Positions 23,395 to 34,614 of a stretch of 64,000 nt of DNA are shown in pieces. The stretch's first letter is position 1. Each line of letters starts with the position of its first letter. The position numbers were made by a program, and so were the translations under genes. The notes below the pieces were generated by a model, which was not told where the DNA came from, made no database searches, and saw nothing but the letters and a program-made list of their open reading frames with translations. Origin of the DNA: Ceratotherium simum simum (taxonomy: Eukaryota; Chordata; Mammalia; Perissodactyla; Rhinocerotidae). The stretch lies in assembly GCF_000283155.1 (NCBI RefSeq), contig NW_004454163.1:6745307-6809306 (forward strand), written 5' to 3'.

Positions 23395-24325
23395 ATAATG
23401 CTAATCCAGAGTATATAAAGAACTCTTATGACTTATCAACAAAAAGACAAATAATTCCATTTTAAAAAGAGCAAAGGATTTAAATAAATATTTCTTCAGA
23501 GAAGATATACAAATGGCCAATAAGCACATGAAAAGATGCTCAAAATCATTAGTCATCAGGGAAATGAAATCAAAACCACAATGAGATATCACTTCACACC
23601 CACCAGGATAGCTATAATAAAAGATACAATAACATGTGTTGGTGAGGATATAGAGAAACTAGAACTCTCATACATTGCTTGTGAGAATGTAAAAGAGTAC
23701 AGTCACTTTGAAAAACAGTTTGGTAGTTTCTCAAAATGTTAAACATTGAATTATCAATTGACCCAATAATCCAACTCCTAGGTATATACCCAAGAGAAGT
23801 GAAAACATATGTCCATGCAAAAACTCATACATAGTCACAGAAGCATTATTCATAATAGCAAAAAGTGCAAACAATCTAAATGTCCATCAACTAATGAATG
23901 TATAAACAACATGTGGTATATCCATACAATGGAATATTATTCAACCATAAAAAGGAATGAAGTACTGATACATGCTACAAGATGGATAAACCTTGAACAT
24001 ACTAGGCTAACTGAAAGAAGCCAGACACAAAAGGCCACATAGTGTATGATTCCATTTATATGAGGTACCTTGAGTAGTCAAATTCATAATCGCAGAAAGT
24101 AGATCAGTGGTTGTCAGAGGTTGGCAGGAAGGGGGAAAAGGGAGTGACTGCTAATGGGTAGGGGGGTTTCTTTTTGGGGTCATGGAAATATTCTAAAACT
24201 AAATAGTGGTGATAGTTGCACAACTCAGTGAATATACTATAAACCACTGAATTGTACACTTTAAAAGGGTGAATTTTATGGTATGTGAATTATATCTCAA
24301 TAAAGCTGCTAGAAATAAACAAATA
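23395..24325 (+). mobile_element. LINE-1 3' end
   Basis: Degraded end of ORF2 plus 3' UTR. TACAAATGGCCAATAAGCAC, ATGAGATATCACTTCACACC, CAATGGAATATTATTCAACC and AAAAGGAATGAAGTACTGAT carry the L1 ORF2 C-terminal region, followed by the 3' UTR with ATTGTACACTTTAAAAGGGT. Open frames here are broken ORF2 pieces. Sense relative to the plus strand, antisense to INO80C. Confidence 0.85.
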
Positions 24326-24426
24326 TTTATGAAAGAATGAATGAATAAAGCTAGTAATGGATTGTAACACATAGAATAAAACAAGAATCAATGAATATAA
24401 ACACTGATTTTAAGAATGAATAAGTG

Positions 24427-24678
24427 TGCGGGCCAGCCCGGTGGCACAGTGGTTAAGTGTGCACACTCCGCTTCAGTGGCCCGGGGTTTGCAAGTTCAGA
24501 TCCCTGGCATGCACCAACGCACTGCTTGTCGAGCCATGCTGTGGCAGCATCCCATATAAAGTAGAGGAAGATGGGCACAGATGTTAGTCCAGGGCCAGTC
24601 TTCCTCACCAAAAAAGAGGAGGATTGGAATTGGATGTTAGCTTGGGGTTGGTCTTCCTCACAAAAAAAAAAAAAAAAA
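24427..24678 (+). mobile_element. ERE SINE (ERE2/3-like)
   Basis: Head GGGCCAGCCCGGTGGCACAG, CATATAAAGTAGAGGAAG body and a 16-A tail. Target-site duplication GAATAAGTG at 24418-24426 and 24679-24687. It lies in INO80C intron 1. Confidence 0.9.
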
Positions 24679-26789
24679 GAATAAGTGAATGGGAAATGAG
24701 AGAAAGCTCTTGCTCACAGTAGGATTCTAATTAATAATTGCAGAAGGATGAAGGAATTAGAAAATCACCATTTGGTTAACCACCACAATAATAACTGTTT
24801 CAGGCAAAAATCATCAACAGACACTACAAGCGGTTGGCAAACATATGAAGAGAAATAGGATATTTACACAGTCTCAAAGTAACTCCCCGTAAGGTACTTT
24901 AATACAAACAGAAAAATAAAAACTTCACAGCAGAGAAACCTGGCAGACACCACCTTACTCAAAGCTAACATCAGCAGTAATGGGACATATCAACATCACG
25001 TGCCACAACATGATGTGCCGAGAAGGGGACATCGTCACTTCTCTACTCTTGCCAAAAATGTATCACCCAAATCTAGTCATGAGGAAATATCAGACAAGCC
25101 TAAATTGAGGAACATTCTATAAAATGTGACCAGTGCTCTTCAAAAGTGTCAAGGTCATGAAAGATAAAGACTGAAGAACTGTTCCACATGAAAGGAGACT
25201 AAAAAGACACGACAACCAAATGTGATGTGGGATCCTACAGGAGAACCTGGACTAGACAAAGGACAACAATGTCTGTCTGTCTATTAGGTCCCAGTGTTAC
25301 TTCAAAGTTAATTCCCTAAATTGGATAACTGTTCTGTTGTTATATATGAGAATGCCTTTGGTTTTAGAAAATCCACACTGAAATATTTAGAGGATTTAGG
25401 AAAAAATGCAGTGGCCAAGCGAAACCTCTCCCCCGGGCACACCAAACTGTTAACCAACAGCAAATGAGCCAGGGGCTCCACAGAACCTGAGGAGGAAGTC
25501 ACAGCTGGCATGCAGGTCGAGAAAAGAGCTCTTTCTCTTTTTGAAAGAGCCCCTGCTCTTTCAAGGTGGTGGTCCAGGGGCGAAGGAGAAAGCCCAGGCC
25601 CACTGGCTGGAAGGCACATGAGGTGAGCAGGTCTAAGGAAACCCGCCAGTGTTGGAAGAAGGAAAGGGGCCATTCTCCCGAGGAGTCTCACAATTCATAA
25701 GGTGCGCCACAAGACTACTCAGTGAGGAACAGGCTGATGGGCGTGGACTGTCAGGAGGCTGGGCCCAGGGTGGCCTAAATTAAGTGAGAGAGAGGAAAAC
25801 AACCCTAAGAACTACGCAGTGAGCATCACGTCAGAACAGAAAAACCAAAGGGCTAGAGATGACTAAGGGGAAACAGGCGGAATGCAGAAGAGGTGTCCTG
25901 GGGCCACACACACTTTAAGTTTCAACTTTCTTGTTTGAGTTTTTCATAAAGAAAACGACTACTTATATAAATGTTGTTTCCATCTGGGAGAAGATAAACA
26001 AACGGAAGTGCTAAAGAAGCAAAGAGGAGATACTAAAGCGAAATGAAGAACCAGGCTCCAAGGCCTCCAGTGGTGATTCAGAACCATCCACAGAACACAC
26101 CCAGCTCACAGCGTGCCATCCTCAAGCAGTGGCGTTAGCTTTTTCTCCTGCGTCAGAACTGCTGAAAGACTGCATTTTCCCCATCCGTTCATGCCTCTTC
26201 CCTGATTCCTAGTGGGGAAGCTCAAAGGTGCTGTGGGCAGAGTGACATCCTGGGAAGGAATACAGTGCGTTCTTTTGACATAGGCTGTTTGTTCCCAGGC
26301 CCCGGAGAGACCCAGAACACCGGCAGGCAGAAATGCCTCACTGAGACACGGGCAGGTGGCGATGCCCCAGAGGCCACTAAGAAAAGCAGGTACCTCAGCA
26401 AGTCCAAGTAGGTCGGAAGGTCTGGGAGCTCTGCCAGCAGGGAGGATGCACCATCGGACAGGTGCATCTGCTGAGAGGAAGGGGAAGATGGTGGGAAGAG
26501 AGGACCAGAAGTCTGCCTCAGCATTCCGGCAGCACACTAGAGAAGAGTCAAGAAGGGAATGAAGATGATGCGCTCAAGCACTGATTTTCCAAACAGACCC
26601 CTCCTGCTCGTTTGGTCCCTCCATCCTCTTCTCTTCCCTTTCCAGCAGGGCCAGACCCCCCACTGAGGAGTCAAGCTGAAGAAGGGGCAAAGAAATAAAG
26701 CCAGCCCAACATGAACTGAGCAACATCATTCCAGATCTGCATCCTGCCTCTGAACAGCAAGGGCTCTCTTCCCTCTCTGACAGGCTCTA

Positions 26790-27346
26790 AAAGAAAATAC
26801 CACATGATCCAGCTATTCCACTACTGGGTACTTATCAAAAGAACATGAAATCACTAATTTAAAAAGATACATGCACCCCTATGTTCATTGCAGCATTATT
26901 CACAATAGCCAAGACGTGGAACCAACCCACATGCCCATCAACAGACGAATGGATAAAGAAGACGTGATATATATATATATAATAGAATACTACTCAGCCA
27001 TAAAAAAGACAAAAGCATGCCATTTGTGAGAACATGGATGGACCTTGAGGGTATTATGCTAAGCGAAATAAGTCAGAGAAAGACAAACACTGTATGATTT
27101 CACTCATCTGTGGAAGATAAAAACACAGATAAGGAGAACAGATTGGTGGTTACCAAATGGGAGCAAGGTGGGGGGAAGATGAAAGGGGTAAAGGGGCACA
27201 TGTGTATACTAACAGATGGAAACTAGACTTTCGGTGGTGAACACGATGCAGTCTATACAGAAGCTGAAATATAATGATGTACACCTGAAATTTATACAGT
27301 GTTATAAGCCAATATGACCTCAATAAAATAATTAAAGAAAAAAAAG
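26790..27346 (+). mobile_element. LINE-1 3' end (perissodactyl-type)
   Basis: CACATGATCCAGCTATTCCA, GCATTATTCACAATAGCCAA, ATACTACTCAGCCATAAAAA and TGGATGGACCTTGAGGGTAT are the end of ORF2. The 3' UTR has AACACGATGCAGTCTATACA and a short A-rich tail. It shares its 3' UTR with the copy ending at 32770. Confidence 0.88.
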
Positions 27347-28714
27347 AATACCTCGTTCTGGGCAGACCCAGAACAGAGTTTTCTGCTTTTCCTTCCTCTT
27401 TAACCCCACTCTCTACCTTACTGTGCCCTGATCTTCCCTTCCCCCGGGCTTCCGCAGCTGAGACTCTTTGTCTATCTGTGACAGGATGAGTGGGAGAGAC
27501 CTTCAGTCAAAGGGAGGATCAAGTCTGTGAGCCTGGGATGCAATAAAATAAAATTTAAAATGATGTACAGTTTCCATATTACTAAACCACTATTAACACT
27601 AAGAGACTTTATGAGATGAACTGTCCTGCCTCAAGTCATGAACGCCCTAAGAAGAGGAAAGAAGTAACGCCTAGCACTGAGGGCTGTCCCCTCTTTGCAG
27701 CACTAGAAGAGCTGATGTAAGTCCCAGGGAAGAGAAACCTGGCCTGCTACCAAAGAAGCACATGCCTGCCCTGAGCTGAGTCAGTGAGCTCTCAGCTCTG
27801 CCCAACTGCAGAGCCCAAATAAATGGCCTCGTCTCTCCAGACAGCAGCCTGCATGCCTCTGACGCAGATGTCTGTGGCTTTGTCTTATCACTGAAAAATC
27901 AAATGCCCACTTAGATCTAATAGTTTTCTAGATTCTAATAGCTGACTCTAGTCTAAAAGAGCAGGGTTACTGTAGGGTTACTTGAAACAGCAAAAATGTG
28001 AGATGCAACCCAATTATTCAGTAAAGTCAATTAAATAAGAGCACTTGATTCCTTAAGAAGTCTATCAACATAGAGAAAGGTTCATGAAATAATGCTAAGT
28101 GAAAAGCAGGGTACACAATGTTATACACCAAATACAGTTATGAAAAACTACATCTACACGTAGGAATCACAAATTATAACAGTTGTTGGGAAGAAGACTG
28201 TGACTTTTTATGTCCACTTTAAAAACAGAAAAAAGGAACGTATAAAACTTAACATTATCATGATCTTTTTTTAAAGTTGGGGTAGAATGATTATTTTTTA
28301 GATGAATAAATCAAATCAGTCCAGCATTCTCTGCTGCCTCCAATGACAGAAGACTCTACCATCGTCTGCACTCTGCTCTAACCTCCTAAAGAAGCAACTG
28401 CTACCTCTCAGCTTATTTAGATGTTTTGTTAACTGCTTAACCATCACAAATCAGTCTATCACGTAACACTCAGTCTACAGGTCAATTAGGTTTCTCTGTA
28501 GATTTTATCAACTTGAATAGGCATTTGGAAAGTCTAAAATGCCCTCTATTGATCTAATAAAACTCCCCCCAAAAGCATTTTCCTGCAGCATGGATTTGGT
28601 TCTATCAGAAATCTAATTATATCTTCTAAGGCAGAGAGTGGCAAGAGTGATATCAAGAGAGGCAGTCAAAAAAGAGACGTAGTCAAGGAAAAAGAATGTG
28701 GACTCTTGACAGTC

Positions 28715-29115
28715 CATCTGGGTTCCAATCCTGACTCTGCCACTTGTTAGCTGTGTGACCTTGGGAAACTTACTTAACCTCTCTATGCTCCTTTTTTTTT
28801 GATGAGGAAGACTGGCCCTGGGCTAACATCCGTGCCCATCTTCCTCTACTTTATATGGGACGCCGCCACAGCGTGGCTTAACAAGCGCTGCCTCGGTGTG
28901 CGCCCGGGATCCCAACCAGCCAACCCCGGGCGCCGCAGCGGAGTGCGCGCACTTAACCGCTTGCGCCACCGGGCCGGCCCTATGCTCCTGTTTTTTTCTC
29001 TGTAGAATAACAATTCACAGAGGGTTGTTTTGAGGATTAAATGAGACAGTACTTAGAAGGTGCTTAGAACAGTGCCTAGTACATAGTCAATGCCCAGTAA
29101 ATATTAATTATTATT
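28715..29115 (+). repeat. MIR SINE split by an ERE
   Basis: Left half: CTGGGTTCCAATCCTGACTC, TGTGTGACCTTGGGAAACTT, ACTTAACCTCTCTATGCTCC. Right half: GAGGGTTGTTTTGAGGATTA, AATGAGACAGTACTTAGAAG, AACAGTGCCTAGTACATAG. One of the best-kept MIRs in the window. Confidence 0.88.
28793..28979 (-). mobile_element. ERE SINE inserted in a MIR, antisense
   Basis: Minus-strand head GGGCCGGCCCGGTGGCGCAA at the right, poly(T) at the left on the plus strand. Target-site duplication CTATGCTCCT at 28783-28792 and 28980-28989, which is MIR sequence, so the ERE is the younger element. Still CpG-rich in the head. Confidence 0.93.
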
Positions 29116-30074
29116 ATTTATCATTTCTTTCACTTTAGCACATGTATGTGTTCTCCAACCCAAGTTAACACTAATCATTTTCTAAGTATCATAACCAGAA
29201 TGGATGAGAGATGGCACTATCCAGATTACAACATTATTGATCAATACCTATGTTAGCTACACTGAAAATATAAATCCAAACACAGGACTGTAATTCTGTG
29301 ACAAATCTGTACAACTTAGCAAGCACAAACACTTAATAGTAATTTCTGCTGAATTAAAGATTCATCTTGAACAAATAATAAAACAAAATTGTTTCAGTAC
29401 TATTAAACTATTTAACACTATTCCCTAGAACTGACATAAAGGAGACTTCTATAAACGCTTTGCTCAGAATACTTTTAGATCAAAAATATTCCCTTCAACT
29501 CCTGAGGACTTCTGAGCATAAAGCCCTTTAAGTTTCTTCTGTTCACTCAATTTTACTTTAGAAACAGCATGCACATTCTGGAAGATAAAACCAGCTTAGG
29601 AATCCATCAAGTTATTTTCACCAATTGCAAGAAGCACTCTAAGGTCTATGTAAATGTCCTTTGTAAATTTTTAAATCCCATGAGTTTTACAGACACTGCT
29701 TTTTTATAAGAAACAAAATCAAAATAGCTGAAACTATTGAAGTAGGGAAATTTAGATACTGAAAGATCTACAAAGTCCCTTTTAACTCAAGAAAGACAAT
29801 CATGTATATATTAAAAACACACTTACTTCCCATTGATGGCACCTTGAGCAATCTGATACATGTGCACAGCCCCGACGCTGGAAAGCCTTCGCCATCCAAA
29901 CCCACTACCCCTCAAAGTCTGCCTTAAGTCCTTCTCCCACCCCACCTCCTTCTCTATGGCCTACATGAGTCCTTATCTTCCTGCGTCCCGCCACACTAGG
30001 GCACCACACCAGAGAACACCTATATTCTTTGGGACATGGTTAGAAATTATTATATTTTCCTAATTGTTTCATAG

Positions 30075-30680
30075 ATGTGAATAGGTAGAATTCTAAGACA
30101 GCCCTTAGGAATCCTGGCACCTTCTCCCAGTTATTCAAGCAAACACTAACGTAGGTACTGCTGTGAAGGGGTTTTGCAGATATAATTAAGGTCTCAAGTC
30201 AGCTGACCTTAAACAAAGGAGACTATCCAGGTGGGCCTGCCCTAATCACATAAGCCCTTTAAATCTGGGTTCAGAGGTCAAAGACAAGAGAAGTCAGAGA
30301 TACTTGAAGCATGAGAGAGATCTGACACAAGAGAGATTCTCCATAGCTGGCTTTGAAGATGGAGGAGGCCACGTGGTAAGGAATGTACCAGTGGCTAAAT
30401 GACAGCAAGGAGACAGGGACCTCCATCCTACTGCTGCAAAGAACTGAATTTTGCCAACAATCTGAATGAGCCTGAAAAGAGATTTTCCTCCAGAGCCTCA
30501 GGATAAGAAATCAGCCCAGCCAACTCTTTGATTTCCGTTTTGTGATACCCTGAGCAGAGAACCAAACCAGTCACATTATGCCAGGACTTCTGACCTATAG
30601 AACCATGAACTAATAAACAGGTGTTATTTAAGCCGCTAATTTGTGGTTATTTGTTACAACAGCAATAGAAAACTAATACA
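30075..30680 (+). mobile_element. Solo LTR, MaLR/ERVL type
   Basis: Begins near GGTAGAATTCTAAGACAGCC and ends CAGCAATAGAAAACTAATAC-A. Inside are GCAAAGAACTGAATTTTGCC and AACTAATAAACAGGTG with TTAAGCCGCTAATTTGTGG, typical of the R/poly(A) region of this LTR class. No gag or pol sequence flanks it. The subfamily was not assigned. Confidence 0.75.
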
Positions 30681-31404
30681 ATATATGAATGTCACTCCCT
30701 CCTCCTGGGAGATTTTTGGGAGGGCAGGGACAAATTATAATCCTTTGAAATGTTTTAAGCATACTCCTGGGGACAGAACAAAATAAATTACAATAAATTC
30801 TTGCAGATTGAACTGAACTGAAAAGAACAGAAAGGCTGAGCAAGGGACATAAAGGTCACCTTTGGAAGATTCCAGGCAGCCCTCAGCGCAGTGCTGTGCT
30901 AATGCCTGCATATGCTGGAGAACAGGGAACTAGGATGGAAGGCTATATTAGAGCAGGGAAAAAAATCTAAGACTCTTTTCTGGAGACAAGCCAAGTTTTT
31001 TCCTTTTTCATGGGGATGCTGAGGGTGGGAGTAGGGTAACTGGTTATATACCTCATTAGTTAATCACCAGCTGGGAAGACGAGAGCAAAGATAAAAGAAT
31101 TTACTATTCCAGGGAATGCCCTACTCTTTCCAGCCTGAAGGTTTGCTGACGCTGCTGAGATGGAGAAGACCCACAGGGAGTCCCTAGGCAGCCCTTCCCC
31201 TCAGTGAGAGCTCTAAGGCCCCCAGAGTTGTGATTTCCACTAAGTTGGGTTACTGGGAATTTTCAGCATCCTGAAGGCATTTGGCCACTCTCTGAAGCTT
31301 GCTGTGGTGGGAGTTGATCAATACTACCTTTAGCATCAAAACAATCATTCCTCCCAATATATACTGACTACATTCCTCAGTCTGGCACACTTAGATATCC
31401 AAAT

Positions 31405-32771
31405 GCACGCTGCATATACTGGGAGAAAGTACTCACAACGCATATATCTGACAAAGGACTCCAATTAAGAGTGTATAACTACATCAAACTAAAAAGCTTC
31501 TGCACAGCAAAGGAAACCATCAACAAAATGGAAAGACAACCTACAGACTGGGAGAAGATATTTGCAAATAATATATCCAATAAGGGGTTAATATCCAAAA
31601 TATATAAAGAACTCATACAACTCAACAACAACAAAAAACTTGATTAAAAAATGGGCAGAGGAAGGGCCAGCCTGGTGGCGTAGTGGTTAAGTTCGTGGTG
31701 GTTAAGTTTGTGCGCTCTGCTTCAGTGGCCCAGGGTTCATGGGTTTGGATCCTGGGCGTGGACCCACACACTGCTCATCAAGCCATGCTGTGGTGGCATC
31801 CCATATACAAAATAGAGGAAGATGGGCACAGATGTTAGCTCAGGGCCAACCTTCCTCAAGCAAAAAGAGGAAGATTGACAATGGGTGTTAGCTCAAGACT
31901 AATCTTCCTCACCAAAAAAAAAGAAAAAAAAGAGCAGAGGATCTGAACAAACATTTTTCCAAAGAAGATATACAGATGGCCAACAGGCACATGAAAAGAT
32001 ACTCAACATCACTAATTATTAGGGAAATGCAAATCAAAACCACAATGAGATATCACCTCACATCTGTAAGAATGGCTATTATTAAAAAGATAAGAAGTAA
32101 CAAGTATTGGAGATGATGTGGAGAAAAGGGAACTCTCATACACTGCTGGTGGGAGTGCAAACTGGTGCACCCAGTATGAAAAACATTATGGAGATTCCTC
32201 AAAAAATTAAAAATAGAACTACTGTGTGATCTAGTTGTTCCACTTCTGGGTATTTATCCAAAGAACATGAAAACACCAATTTGAAAAGATATGTGCACCC
32301 CTATGTTCACTGCAGCATTATTCACAATAGCTAAGACTTAGAAACAACCTAAGTGCCCACTGATGGATGAATGGATAAAAAAGATGTGGTATATATATTC
32401 AATGGAATACTACTCAGCCATAAAAAAGATGAAATCTTGCCATTTGTAACAACATGGATGGACCTTGAGGGGTTCATGCTAAGCGAAATGAAGTCAAATG
32501 GAGAAAGACAAATACTGTATGACTTCACTCATATATGGAAGATTAAAAAAAAAATCCAATAACAAACAAACACATAGATACAGAGAACAGTTTGGTGGTT
32601 ACCAAAGGGGAAAGGGGAAGCGGGGGGCGGTAGAAGGGAACATTTGTACTCTGATGGATGGAAACTAGACTTCTGGTGGTGAACACAATGCAGTCTATAC
32701 AGACGTTGAAACATGATGTACACATGAAATTTATATAATGTTATAAATCAATGTTACATGAATAAAAAAAG
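31405..32771 (+). mobile_element. LINE-1 3' part, interrupted by an ERE
   Basis: End of ORF2 from about ACTACATCAAACTAAAAAGC through TGGATGGACCTTGAGGGGTT, then 3' UTR ending GTTACATGAATAAAAAAAG. The translated remnant keeps recognisable ORF2 C-terminal residues (WMDLEG) but has stops and frame changes, so it is inactive. The ERE at 31663-31933 splits it. Confidence 0.88.
31663..31933 (+). mobile_element. ERE SINE with duplicated A-box region, inside L1
   Basis: Head AGGGCCAGCCTGGTGGCGTA then TAGTGGTTAAGTTCG immediately followed by the near-copy TGGTGGTTAAGTTTG. It ends in an A-rich tail. Target-site duplication GCAGAGGA at 31655-31662 and 31934-31941. The doubled segment covers the right part of the tRNA-like A box. 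Confidence 0.9.
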
Positions 32772-33660
32772 AACTCCTACATGTTAATAATTTTTATAAA
32801 AATAATCCAATTATAAAAACGCAGGCACTTCACAAAAGATATCAGAATGGTCAATAAGTATAAGAAAAGGTGACTGATGTCATTAGTAATCAGAGAAACA
32901 AAATTTAAAACAACAATGAAATACCACTACACAACTATCAGAATGGCTAAAATTAAAGATGCACAATGTCAAGTATTGTTGAGGATGTAGAGCAATTGGA
33001 ACTCTCACACTTTGCTGGTGAGAATGCACAATAATGCAACTACTTTGGGAAATACATTTAAATGTATGTCTACCTTGTGATCCAGCAATTCCACTACTAT
33101 CCATCCACCCAAGAGAAATGAAAGCATATATCTACCCAGACTTGTACAGGAATGTTCAGAACTGCTTATGTATAAAAGCCAAAAAGTATAAACTCAAACG
33201 TCCATCAGTAGTAGGGAAGAAGAAAAAATGTACCAGATATACTGATACAGGTAATAACATGAATGCATGAAGGCATGACTCTCAAAAACATTGTTTCACA
33301 GAGAAACCCACACAGACACAAAATATGCTCTGTATAATTCCATTTATATTCTGTTCAAAAAAGCAAAGTCAACCTATGGTGAGAGACGTCAGAATAGTGA
33401 TTACCTCTGGCAGGGAGAGAAGAGAGTACTGACTGGAAAGGGTGACCAGGGAATTTTCTGGGGCTCTTGGAAATGCTCTCCATCTTGATCCGGGTGGTGG
33501 TCACATAGGTGTATACATACGTAAAAAGTCATTGATCTGTACTCTTAACATTTGTGCATTTTTTGGATGCAAACCATACCTCACTAAAGAACTTAAAAGC
33601 GGGGGTGGGGGACTGGGGGGGTGGGCACATCAATTACGGATAGAAGAAGGGGCAGGCAGT
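32772..33660 (+). mobile_element. Second, older LINE-1 3' end
   Basis: Immediately after the previous L1 comes another ORF2 end (CAGAATGGTCAATAAGTATA, ACTCTCACACTTTGCTGGTG, TGATCCAGCAATTCCACTAC). A diverged 3' UTR follows to about CTCACTAAAGAACTTAAAAG. It is more diverged than the left copy. Confidence 0.75.
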
Positions 33661-33854
33661 TAACTCTAGAACATCGTTCCAGGTAAACGACGCCAGACCA
33701 TGTGCTGGAGAGGACAAAGTAACACACTCCATCTTCGCTCTCTTATTGCTTTAAATAAAATGCAGGAGCCAAGAAAAACACTAATCTAACCAAGCCCCTC
33801 CTCTGCTGAAAACTCCTTGCCGAAATTGCGGAGCCTAGATTGCCCAGATGCGGT

Positions 33855-33990
33855 GACGTCTGTGCCAGGCTCTGTGCTCAGGGCTTTACGACCACGATCT
33901 CATTGAATTCTTATAACAACCCATGAGGTAAGACCAAACTCACTTTGGGACTGGGAAACTGAGGGTCAAAAAAGCACTTTTCTGAGGATG
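33855..33990 (-). repeat. MIR SINE fragment, antisense
   Basis: TGTGCCAGGCTCTGTGCTCA, TCTTATAACAACCCATGAGG and GACTGGGAAACTGAGGGTCA are antisense MIR landmarks. It lies in INO80C intron 1 about 0.5 kb from exon 1. Confidence 0.75.
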
Positions 33991-34332
33991 AGGGAAACCA
34001 TCTGTTTCTAGACATCTTGGGATTCCTCCCTGTAGAACATTAGGGCGCTCTGCACCTCACAGACACCCGGTAAATGTCTGTAGAATGGACGAAAGGTCCA
34101 TTTTCTGCCTCACAGAAAGAAAAGTCCAGAGTCTTGCTCTAAACGCGACCTCTGCGCGAAAGGCCGTCCTTCTACTAAAGCAGGAATAACCTCCCCACCT
34201 TTCCTACTCTCCTCAAGGACAATGCAACGCGGACGGTTCTTGAACCAAATCCCACACATTCAAACTAAAGAAAAAAGGTTTAACTTGCACCGGAGACCAA
34301 CATCTACCAGAACCCAGAAACAGGAAGGCCCA

Positions 34333-34435
34333 GCGCATGCGCTCTGCCGCTCCCTGCCCTGCGCATGTGCACTCGCTCCGCCGCGGGACCTCCGCATGCG
34401 CTCTCGCCCCGCCCAACACAGCCCCGCGCAGGCGC
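34333..34435. promoter_or_regulatory. Array of four NRF1-like motifs with a GC box
   Basis: A perfect GCGCATGCGC palindrome lies at 34333-34342, with GCGCATGTGC at 34361-34370, CCGCATGCGC at 34392-34401 and GCGCAGGCGC at 34426-34435. Start-to-start spacings are 28, 31 and 34 bases. CCCCGCCC, an Sp1-type GC box, lies at 34406-34413. NRF1 binds TGCGCATGCGCA-like palindromes in CpG-island promoters of housekeeping genes. The array lies just inside intron 1, within about 280 bases of the INO80C ATG. Confidence 0.75.
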
Positions 34436-34458
34436 AGGCTAGGCGAGCGACAGCGTAC

Positions 34459-34614
34459 CTGCGCAAAGCTAGAGGCGGACGCTTTTTTCTTCTTATTGGA
34501 TGTATATCCCCCGGCGCTGCTGCCGTTGTGGGAAGGACTGGATGGCCTCTTCTTGCTGTTCCGGGCTATCCCCGGAGTGGAAGGGGTGGCCACAATTGGA
34601 ATTTGAGCCGCCAT
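34459..34614 (-). CDS. INO80C: INO80C coding exon 1 (residues 1-52)
   Basis: First coding exon of INO80 complex subunit C, the mammalian Ies6 orthologue. INO80 is a nuclear ATP-dependent nucleosome remodeller, and Ies6 works with ARP5 in that complex. The exon encodes 52 residues beginning MAAQIPIVAT, followed by a Ser/Pro-rich, low-complexity, basic stretch with a KKKK run and ending ASASSFAQ. This matches the human N-terminus as I know it, with several substitutions in the disordered part (for example A-T-P where human has A-T-T). The start is the first in-frame ATG, in a good context (GGAATGG). The frame stays open about 30 bases upstream, but only to a GTG. The exon ends after CAG (Gln) at a GTACGC donor, phase 0. 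It sits inside a CpG-rich promoter. The N-terminal tail is expected to be disordered; the conserved part of the protein is in exons 3-5. Confidence 0.96.

Larger units (their letters stand above)
19419..34458 (-). other. INO80C intron 1
   Basis: GT..AG intron of about 15.0 kb. It holds an antisense L1ME-like 3' end, MLT1-like and other LTRs, several L1 3' ends in plus orientation, three EREs and MIR fragments, each listed separately. Unassigned stretches include 21.4-22.9, 24.7-26.8, 27.35-28.7 and 29.1-30.0 kb; their open frames show no similarity to a protein I know. Confidence 0.93.

Noticed and set aside
26106..26537. 143-codon minus-strand frame in INO80C intron 1
   Set aside because: No recognisable domain and no splice or promoter support. 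The overlapping frames on both strands are equally open.
32371..32562. Short frame with WMDLEG as a gene
   Set aside because: It is a broken end of LINE-1 ORF2.
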